Positions 6,254 through 11,371 of a DNA stretch of 11,371 nucleotides are shown in pieces. Within the stretch, counting starts at the first letter, position 1. Each line of letters begins with the position of its first letter. The DNA lies in contig CAKKQG010000129.1 of assembly GCA_919901875.1 (NCBI GenBank), positions 1-11,371 of the forward strand. The letters are read 5' to 3'. The notes under the pieces are model-generated. The model searched no databases. It was not told the DNA's origin and saw only the letters and a list, made by a program, of their open reading frames with translations. The translations under genes and the position numbers were made by a program. This DNA is from Anaerolineales bacterium. Its GTDB lineage: Bacteria > Chloroflexota > Anaerolineae > Anaerolineales > VGOW01.

Positions 6254-7539
6254 TGCTTTTTGTCTTGTAATGAATGCGTCCAATCCTCGTTATATCGAAT
6301 CAATCGCACATCAATCTCCAACGCGCGAAGTTGATCGGCAAAGGATCGCGCCGTGATGCCGCCACCCGGAAATGATTCGGGATCGAGCAAGACGACCATC
6401 ACTTCGGCGCGGCGGCTTAATGCCGAAAGTGATTCGAGCGCGGTGGAATCAGGATACGGCATGATGACGGCGACAAAAGTTTGGGTGGCACGGGTGTGAA
6501 TCACATCGGCAAGAGATCGTTTACCTTCCGCTTGAACGCGCGCCAGATATTCGAGCAAGGCAATTCGGTTCAGCGCACCCGATGGCGCGGCAAGCGATGA
6601 TTCATCTACCAGCAAGTGCAGAGGATAAGCGCGGCGCAAAGCATAATCGCCGATGCTGGCGGCGATCTTCACGGCGTATTCGAAGGGAGTGTGCTTAGAT
6701 TTTTGAATGTTGATTTCTGATTTTTGATTGAAAACGTCAAGCACGAGAGTCAAACCAGGATGCGTTTCATCGGCAAACTCTTTGCTCATCAAATGATTCG
6801 TGCGGGCAACTGTGCGCCAATGAATGTGTCGCGGCGAATCGCCAACCCGATAGGCGCGCACGCCGATGATTTCGGTGCCGATGCCCGCGCGCTGCGTGAC
6901 AATCTGCGCTGCAGGTTGACGGTCTAAGAGGGAGAGGCGGCGCAACTTTTTGACTTCGGGGTAGATCAGAATCGGAGTCGGTTGATCAAGATCACGTTTG
7001 CGTTCAAAGAGTCCAAACGGTGCGCGTGTAGAAATCTTGAGAGGAGGGAAGCGATGCACGCCGCGTCTATCGGCGATGACGGTGTAATTGAATTGGGCGG
7101 TTTGATTCTGTAAAAGCGATGGGACAAACAATTGTAGAGACGTTGCACGCAACGTCTCCGCCGAAGGCGCGGCAAAAGGGCAGGATTCGGCGGCACGAAC
7201 CAAAGATGCGGTTGAACGATTTGTGTTGCGGAGAGTCAGTTGGATGTTGATTTCATCGCCTTCGTGAAGGTCTTGATCTAAACCGTTGAACGCTGAAGAC
7301 GCTGAGTTGCCTGATGAGCGCTGATTCTTTTTTGCAATATCCGTGTTTTGCTTTTGCGCGCTGAACACACGCGAGGCTGTTATGCCGCGTAATGTTCGGC
7401 GATTGAGCCACCACGAGGCGGCAAGAACGCCCGCCACAATCGCCGACATAATATAGATCCAGCCGACTTGTGTTTGATTGGCGAAGAGGTAGAGCAGAAC
7501 GCTGACGATCAGGAAGGCGAGGGCGCGTTTAGTCGGCAT
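6226..7539 (-). CDS. DUF58 family protein of the MoxR/DUF58/transglutaminase trio
   Basis: The 437-residue product begins with two membrane segments (about 6-20 and 26-44), followed by a beta-rich extracytoplasmic region and the DUF58 domain. The hallmark is GTEIIGVRAYRVGDSPRHIHWR with Gly233-Asp234 and HIHWR at 238-242, then ARTNHLMSKEF. A hydrophobic strand (LTLVLDVF) starts the vWA-like part; I see no DxSxS metal site. DUF58 proteins act with MoxR ATPases and transglutaminases in envelope-related processes, but their exact role is unsettled. I prefer the ATG at 7539 (MPTKRA). The frame stays open to a TTG at 7593, but those 18 codons are only a CAGCAATCA repeat. No Shine-Dalgarno sequence is visible. 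Repeat units are translated in frame at about residues 72-84, 128-136 and 270-281, and the C-terminal NAEYAAVR also comes from a repeat. Confidence 0.9.
   Translation of the reverse strand: MPTKRALAFLIVSVLLYLFANQTQVGWIYIMSAIVAGVLAASWWLNRRTLRGITASRVFSAQKQNTDIAKKNQRSSGNSASSAFNGLDQDLHEGDEINIQLTLRNTNRSTASLVRAAESCPFAAPSAETLRATSLQLFVPSLLQNQTAQFNYTVIADRRGVHRFPPLKISTRAPFGLFERKRDLDQPTPILIYPEVKKLRRLSLLDRQPAAQIVTQRAGIGTEIIGVRAYRVGDSPRHIHWRTVARTNHLMSKEFADETHPGLTLVLDVFNQKSEINIQKSKHTPFEYAVKIAASIGDYALRRAYPLHLLVDESSLAAPSGALNRIALLEYLARVQAEGKRSLADVIHTRATQTFVAVIMPYPDSTALESLSALSRRAEVMVVLLDPESFPGGGITARSFADQLRALEIDVRLIRYNEDWTHSLQDKKQNAEYAAVR
6698..6733 (-). repeat. TGATTT-type repeat inside the DUF58 gene (family G)
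   Basis: Read leftward, near-repeats of CAAAAATCAGAAATCAACAT are translated as NQKSEINIQKSK, in the loop directly after the LTLVLDVF strand. The same vocabulary fills the gap before the gene (7541-7608). Confidence 0.6.
7133..7158. repeat. GAGACG hairpin repeat inside the DUF58 gene (family D copy 3)
   Basis: GAGACGTTGC (7137-7146) and GCAACGTCTC (7149-7158) form a perfect 10-bp stem, preceded by TGTA as in copy 1. The outer GAGACG/CGTCTC matches the copy at 3760-3782, while the inner four pairs differ but still pair. It is translated in frame as part of AETLRATSLQL. Confidence 0.75.
7288..7325. repeat. GAACGCTGA repeat inside the DUF58 gene (family F copy 3)
   Basis: GAACGCTGAAGACGCTGA and a trailing GAGCGCTGA resemble the copies at 6077-6115 and 6215-6253. 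It is translated in frame as the polar, low-complexity QRSSGNSASSAF between the membrane segments and the beta-rich domain. Confidence 0.6.
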
Positions 7540-7540
7540 T

Positions 7541-7608
7541 GCTGATTGATGATTTCTGATTGCTGATTGAAACGGTAAATCAAAAATCAGCAATCAACAA
7601 TCAGAAAT
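7541..7608. repeat. GCTGATTGATGATT inverted repeat between the moxR and DUF58 genes (family G)
   Basis: GATTTCTGATTGCTGATTGA (7551-7570) is followed by its approximate inverse (TCAAAAATCAGCAATCAACA, continuing to 7608). It fills the whole gap after the MoxR stop and replaces any recognisable ribosome-binding site for the DUF58 gene. It also adds an apparent 18-codon upstream extension to that frame. Confidence 0.7.
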
Positions 7609-8583
7609 TCATTCGAGAGGAATTTTTATTTCCCCCAACACCTGCTTCACAATTTCCTTCGCCGTTTCGGGTCTACGATCGCGCGAGAGGAGGCGATGCG
7701 CCATGACGGCAGGCGCGGCGAGTTTAATGTCGTCGGGCGTGACAAAGCTGCGCTGGCGGATCATGGCGACGGCTTGAGCGCATTTTTGCAATGCCACGCC
7801 GCCGCGCGGACTGACACCCATCACCACATCGGGATGAGCACGGGTGGCGTTGACGAGTTGCACAATGTATTCCTTAAGCGGGCGGGCAACGTCAACGGCG
7901 CGCGCGGCGGTTTGCAGTTGAATAATATCGTCGAGTTCAATCGCCGCTTCGAGTCCATCCAGTGGATCGTTATGTTCTTCGCGCTCAAGGATCATCACTT
8001 CATCTTCATTCGAGGGGTAGCCCAAACTTAATTGCACGATGAATCGATCCAACTGCGCTTCGGGCAAGGGGAACGTGCCAGCCATCTCGATTGGATTTTG
8101 CGTGGCGATGACAAAGAACGGCGGCGCAAGTTTGTGGGTGAAGCCATCGGCAGTCACTTGCCCCTCTGCCATACTTTCCAAGAGACTCGATTGCGTGCGC
8201 GGTGAGGCGCGATTGATCTCATCCACCAGAACCACGTTGGCAAAAATAGGTCCCGGCATAAATTCGAATCGCCCTTCGCGTTGGTTGTAGATCGCGCTGC
8301 CGGTGATGTCGCTCGGCAAAAGATCGGGCGTGCATTGCACACGTTTAAAAGTTGCGTGCAGAGATTTTGCCAAGGCCTTCGCCACCAGAGTCTTGCCGAT
8401 ACCCGGCACATCTTCCAGCAAAACGTGACCTTGCGCGAAGAGTGCCGCAAGGATCAGATCGAGTTTTGATGACTCGACCACTACCGCGCTTTGGATCGTA
8501 TTCACTAGCTTTTGAATCACCATTTGATAATCGGTTGACAGAACAGTCATTGAAAATTGTTTGAGAGCGGGTTGAGTGAGCAT
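7609..8583 (-). CDS. MoxR family AAA+ ATPase
   Basis: The 324-residue cytoplasmic ATPase has all core AAA+ motifs: Walker A in LLEDVPGIGKT (Lys64-Thr65), Walker B in VVLVDEINRASPRTQSSLLE (Asp121-Glu122), sensor 1 in VIATQNPIEMAGTFPLPEAQLDRF (161-181), and a C-terminal lid with MGVSPRGGVALQKCAQA (sensor 2 Arg). Length is typical of MoxR proteins (about 310-340). These act as chaperone-like ATPases in maturing protein complexes and are nearly always encoded next to a DUF58 protein. Here the DUF58 and transglutaminase genes follow in the usual order. The ATG at 8583 is well supported by AAAGAGGA five bases upstream. It is the first gene of the leftward series and is divergent from the radical SAM gene. 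Confidence 0.95.
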   Translation of the reverse strand: MLTQPALKQFSMTVLSTDYQMVIQKLVNTIQSAVVVESSKLDLILAALFAQGHVLLEDVPGIGKTLVAKALAKSLHATFKRVQCTPDLLPSDITGSAIYNQREGRFEFMPGPIFANVVLVDEINRASPRTQSSLLESMAEGQVTADGFTHKLAPPFFVIATQNPIEMAGTFPLPEAQLDRFIVQLSLGYPSNEDEVMILEREEHNDPLDGLEAAIELDDIIQLQTAARAVDVARPLKEYIVQLVNATRAHPDVVMGVSPRGGVALQKCAQAVAMIRQRSFVTPDDIKLAAPAVMAHRLLSRDRRPETAKEIVKQVLGEIKIPLE

Positions 8584-8588
8584 TGTAA

Positions 8589-8596
8589 TCCTCTTT
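8589..8596 (-). promoter_or_regulatory. ribosome-binding site of the moxR gene
   Basis: Read leftward this is AAAGAGGA, five bases before the ATG at 8583. It is the clearest Shine-Dalgarno sequence in the window and fixes the MoxR start. Confidence 0.75.
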
Positions 8597-8650
8597 AAAA
8601 AATCTCGTCCTCATCCTATCGTGGCGCGTGTCAAAGATAAAGCACACGAG

Positions 8651-8659
8651 TGCTATAAT
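8651..8659 (+). promoter_or_regulatory. extended -10 promoter element for the radical SAM gene
   Basis: TGCTATAAT is a consensus TATAAT with an upstream TGN extension, in the 162-bp divergent region between moxR and the radical SAM gene. No good -35 hexamer stands 16-18 bp upstream, which an extended -10 can tolerate. Transcription would begin near 8666, giving a leader of about 80 nt before the ATG at 8746. I could not identify an equally good promoter for the leftward genes in this region. Confidence 0.5.
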
Positions 8660-8745
8660 GATTCGCACTCAAGGCATATCGTAGTTATATCACGCGCTAA
8701 CCCACATAGTTCGATTTTCCCATTCGACCTCTCCGCGAGCAAACG

Positions 8746-11211
8746 ATGGCGGACTCACTTCAAACTCTCCTCGACTCCCTCACCGTCGAAGGCACGCTCT
8801 ATCACAAACTCGACAACGACGATGTGCGCTGTGTCGCTTGCGGTCACGAATGTTTAATCCGCGAAGGCAAGCGCGGCATTTGCCATGTGCGCTTCAACGA
8901 CCACGGAACATTGCGCGTGCCACACGGTTACGTCGGCGCGTTGCAATGCGACCCCACCGAAAAAAAACCTTTCTTCCACATCTACCCCGGCTCCGACACC
9001 TTGACGTTTGGGATGTTGGGATGTGATCTGCACTGTAGCTATTGTCTCGCACCCAACTCATGGATTGCAACTTCAGAGGGTGTAACACGGATCGATTCGC
9101 TTTTTGATCAGAGCGAGGTGATTCGCTCAAATGGAAAAGAAGAGGTGCGCCGCCCCACGCGCGAGACGATGGTTCACACCCACAGCGGGCAACCGCATCG
9201 AGTCCAAAAATTATTCCGTCATCCCTATCGTGGAGCGATGATCCGAGTTCGAGCGTTTTATCTGCCACCCCTTGAATGCACGCCTGAACATGAATTCTTC
9301 GTGACAACGTCGCCGGATGTTCCACCTCAATTCGTGCGCGCTCAATATCTCACCGCCGATCATCTTCTTGCTATTCCTAAACAGTATTCGTTCTCTAGAT
9401 CGATCACGCTCAATACAGCCGAATTGCTCCACCCTCACATAAAACCTTATCGGGCAAAGCATGACATCGGGCGCGAAACCCTCGAACAAGTGATGAAACT
9501 CTCCGCACAAGGAATATCTTCGCGCGAGATCGGAGCGCGAATCGGCAAAGAGGCGTCGCATGTGCGTCATCTACGAAGCAAGATCAATCGCGGTATATGG
9601 GATTTGGAAAAGCTAGAGGAAGTTAATAGACCTCTGGTCGTTGAAGATGAGCGCGTGCGCTTCCCTAATGAGCACAAGCCCGGACTTTCTTTAGCCTTGC
9701 GCCTTGATACTCGTCTTGCCACTTTGCTTGGTTACTATTGCGCCGAAGGGTGTGTTGTTCGCAACAAAGATCGGGTTCACTCGTCCGTCTTGAACTTTGC
9801 GTTTGGTCATCATGAGGAAAAGATCGCCGATGAAGTGATCACCTTACTCAAAGATGTATTTGGTGTCGAAGCGAAAAAAGTTAACCGTGAGACAACGATA
9901 GGTGTCGCTGTTAGCAAAGCCTCAGTCGCTTTATGTTTTGAATCTCTATGTGGTCATCGCGCGAGAACGAAGCATGTGCCACCCATGATCTATCAAGTAT
10001 CGCGTGATATTGCCGAAGGTTTTTTGCGGGCTTATTCAACGGGCGATGGACACACACGCGCCAACGGTATGACCCAAATCAATACCGTATCCGAAGAACT
10101 GGCGCATGGAGTGGCGTGGCTCGCACTTAAGTTGGGCCTGTTGCCCGCCATCAGCCGCAACCGTTTAGGTGATCGTCCGATCATGGGGCGCAAAGTCAAT
10201 GCGTCTGAATTTCAATATTCGGTCAATTGGTATTTCAAAAATCACTTACGCAAATTTGCTCATGAGGATGATCGCTATTGGTATGTGCGGATTCGCAATA
10301 TTGACCACTTCGATTACGACGGCGACGTATATAACTTGGAAGTCGAGGGTGAGCATTCATATCTCGCAAATCTGATCACGACTCATAATTGCCAAAACTG
10401 GCTAACATCGCAAACGTTACGTGATAACAATGCCGGAGTCGCGCCGCAGATCATTACAGCGAAGCAGTTGGTGAACTACGGTGTCACCGCCAACGCTAAA
10501 CTTGTTGCCTCTTCCTATAACGAACCCTTGATCACCTCTGAATGGGCAGTGGATGTTTTTAAAGAAGCACACAAGCATGGGCTCAAATGCGCTTACATCT
10601 CTAACGGAAATATGACTCGTGAAGTGTTGGAGTATTTGCGCCCGCACATCATCGGCTACAAGATCGATCTCAAGACGATGAACGACAAGCGTTATCGCCA
10701 GTTGGGCGGCGTGCTGCAAAAAGTTTTAGACGGAATCAAAATGGCGAAAGAAATGGGGTTGTGGGTTGAAGTCGTCACACTGATCATTCCGGGATTCAAC
10801 GATTCCAATGATGAACTGATGGAAGCGGCTCGCTATGTAGTGTCGGTATCCCCTGAGATTCCGTGGCACGTTACCGCCTTTCATCCCGATTACAAAATGA
10901 CCGATCCCGATCCGACCACCTCATCCACTTTAATTCGCGCCGCCGAGATCGGGCTTGAGGCAGGACTCAAATTTGTGTATGCCGGCAACTTGCCGGGGCG
11001 CGTGGGCGAATACGAAAATACATTTTGCCCTAACTGCAATAAAAAAATGATCGGGCGCTATGGTTACGTGATTCTGGATTATCAGATCACCGATGATGGC
11101 AAGTGTCCATCGTGTCACACAAAGATCGCAGGCGTGTGGGGCAAACGGAGTGATGTTAGAATTGGCGGGATGAATGATTTGTTTAGTAGAGTGCCGAAGA
11201 GAGTCAGATAG
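8746..11211 (+). CDS. amrS: AmmeMemoRadiSam system radical SAM enzyme AmrS, intein-containing precursor
   Basis: The 821-residue precursor contains an AmrS-type radical SAM protein interrupted by a 449-residue intein (residues 100-548); the spliced product is 372 residues. The N-terminus has the family's Cys cluster (Cys29, 32, 36, 46 in RCVACGHECLIREGKRGICH) and DPTEKKPFFHIYPGS. The radical SAM motif begins at GCDLHCSY (Cys93, Cys97), and its third cysteine and QNW lie after the intein (Cys549). The C-terminal half has SYNEP, YISNGN, GYKIDLK, WVEVVTLIIPGFND and FHPDYKM, then a paired CPxC tail (Cys761/764, Cys787/790) ending AGVWG, all typical of AmrS and PflA-like activases. The system also includes AMMECR1 and Memo proteins; its reaction is unsettled. 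The ATG at 8746 has no clear ribosome-binding site. A related activase is a less likely alternative. Confidence 0.92.
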   Translation: MADSLQTLLDSLTVEGTLYHKLDNDDVRCVACGHECLIREGKRGICHVRFNDHGTLRVPHGYVGALQCDPTEKKPFFHIYPGSDTLTFGMLGCDLHCSYCLAPNSWIATSEGVTRIDSLFDQSEVIRSNGKEEVRRPTRETMVHTHSGQPHRVQKLFRHPYRGAMIRVRAFYLPPLECTPEHEFFVTTSPDVPPQFVRAQYLTADHLLAIPKQYSFSRSITLNTAELLHPHIKPYRAKHDIGRETLEQVMKLSAQGISSREIGARIGKEASHVRHLRSKINRGIWDLEKLEEVNRPLVVEDERVRFPNEHKPGLSLALRLDTRLATLLGYYCAEGCVVRNKDRVHSSVLNFAFGHHEEKIADEVITLLKDVFGVEAKKVNRETTIGVAVSKASVALCFESLCGHRARTKHVPPMIYQVSRDIAEGFLRAYSTGDGHTRANGMTQINTVSEELAHGVAWLALKLGLLPAISRNRLGDRPIMGRKVNASEFQYSVNWYFKNHLRKFAHEDDRYWYVRIRNIDHFDYDGDVYNLEVEGEHSYLANLITTHNCQNWLTSQTLRDNNAGVAPQIITAKQLVNYGVTANAKLVASSYNEPLITSEWAVDVFKEAHKHGLKCAYISNGNMTREVLEYLRPHIIGYKIDLKTMNDKRYRQLGGVLQKVLDGIKMAKEMGLWVEVVTLIIPGFNDSNDELMEAARYVVSVSPEIPWHVTAFHPDYKMTDPDPTTSSTLIRAAEIGLEAGLKFVYAGNLPGRVGEYENTFCPNCNKKMIGRYGYVILDYQITDDGKCPSCHTKIAGVWGKRSDVRIGGMNDLFSRVPKRVR
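9043..10389 (+). mobile_element. intein with LAGLIDADG homing endonuclease, inserted in the radical SAM CxxxCxxC motif
   Basis: This 449-residue in-frame protein intron shows the standard splicing blocks (precursor numbering): Cys100 in CLAPNSWIATSEG (block A), Thr179/His182 in CTPEHEFFV (block B), VYNLEVEGEHSYLANL at 528-543 (block F), and LITTHN ending His547-Asn548 with Cys549 as +1 (block G). All catalytic residues are present, so it should splice. The central region holds two LAGLIDADG helices, LLGYYCAEG (327-335, Glu334) and FLRAYSTGDG (426-435, Asp434), which suggests a functional homing endonuclease. Between block B and the first of these lies a helix-turn-helix-like segment. Joining Tyr99 to Cys549 restores CDLHCSYCQNW exactly, which defines both boundaries. 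Confidence 0.95.
9481..9594 (+). other. helix-turn-helix-like segment within the intein
   Basis: Precursor residues 246-283 include LEQVMKLSAQGISSREIGAR followed by IGKEASHVRHLRSKINRG. The pattern of an amphipathic helix, a Gly-Ile-Ser turn, SREIGARIG and a basic recognition-like helix resembles resolvase or sigma-type helix-turn-helix domains. It lies between the splicing half-domain and the LAGLIDADG core, where inteins can carry an extra DNA-recognition region. The assignment rests on pattern only. Confidence 0.55.
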
Positions 11212-11223
11212 TCGGGATGAGAT

Positions 11224-11371
11224 ATGAACGCCAGTAACGATTTTAAAACCAACACACCGATACATTTCACAGCCGCAATCCTTGTTGCCCTCGCCGCGCT
11301 TACGGTGATAGCATTAAGTTACGCGCTAACAATCACCACGCCCGCGCCCCAAGTGGCGCACACCGCTTCAC
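11224..11371 (+). CDS. partial gene, protein with N-terminal membrane segment
   Basis: An open frame starts at the ATG at 11224, 12 bp after the amrS stop, and runs off the window after 49 codons. It begins MNASNDFKTNTPIHFTAAIL, followed by a hydrophobic stretch to about residue 36 (VALAALTVIALSYAL) and TITTPAPQVAHTAS. This looks like a signal anchor or uncleaved signal peptide facing a Pro/Thr-containing extracytoplasmic region; no lipobox is seen. A weak GGGATGA lies just upstream. The close spacing suggests an operon with amrS, so a Memo/AMMECR1 partner is possible, but nothing in the visible residues confirms it. Confidence 0.6.
   Translation, partial: MNASNDFKTNTPIHFTAAILVALAALTVIALSYALTITTPAPQVAHTAS

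Noticed and set aside
7540..7593. A longer DUF58 start at a TTG (7593)
   Set aside because: The added residues are a translated CAGCAATCA repeat, and a membrane segment follows the ATG at 7539 directly. The real initiation signal remains unclear.
9043..10389. Gene fusion or group I/II intron within amrS
   Set aside because: The frame is open throughout and carries protein-splicing blocks A, B, F and G with Cys1, His-Asn and +1 Cys, which identifies an intein rather than an RNA intron or fused domain.

Overview
The window looks like chromosomal DNA of a free-living bacterium, most likely a member of Chloroflexota, class Anaerolineae. This is inferred from three things: an extracytoplasmic beta-propeller protein with a long Thr/Pro-rich linker behind its membrane anchor; the MoxR/DUF58/transglutaminase gene trio; and an unusual load of short degenerate repeat families placed between and inside genes. 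No rRNA, tRNA, CRISPR or transposase gene was seen.

Layout: eight genes run leftward from about 8583 to 242, and an oppositely oriented unit runs rightward from 8746 to the window end. The leftward series starts with a MoxR AAA+ ATPase (8583-7609), a DUF58 protein (7539-6226) and a multi-pass TgpA-like transglutaminase (6061-3782), a classical trio linked to cell-envelope or protein-complex maturation. Next come a cyclase/kynurenine-formamidase family protein (3692-3033), a small membrane protein (3036-2557), an isoprenylcysteine-methyltransferase-like membrane protein (2553-2050) and a membrane-anchored NHL-type propeller (2053-938). These four are packed with ATGA overlaps or a 3-bp gap, so they are probably translationally coupled. 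Last is MobA (865-242), which makes the guanine dinucleotide form of molybdenum cofactor.

The rightward gene (8746-11211) encodes AmrS, the radical SAM enzyme of the AmmeMemoRadiSam system, interrupted by a 449-residue intein with a LAGLIDADG homing endonuclease. The insertion lies inside the CxxxCxxC motif that holds the catalytic [4Fe-4S] cluster. Splicing would bring in the third cluster cysteine as the +1 residue, and the intein's own Cys1 occupies that same position in the precursor. A partial gene for a protein with an N-terminal membrane segment starts 12 bp downstream.

The second theme is the repeats. At least seven families of short hairpin or degenerate tandem repeats occupy nearly every gap in the leftward gene series. 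Several also run in frame through the transglutaminase, DUF58 and mobA reading frames, where they supply loops, termini or stop codons. Two hairpin families show compensatory base changes between copies. Long apparent ORFs at 17-446 are by-products of these repeats, not genes.
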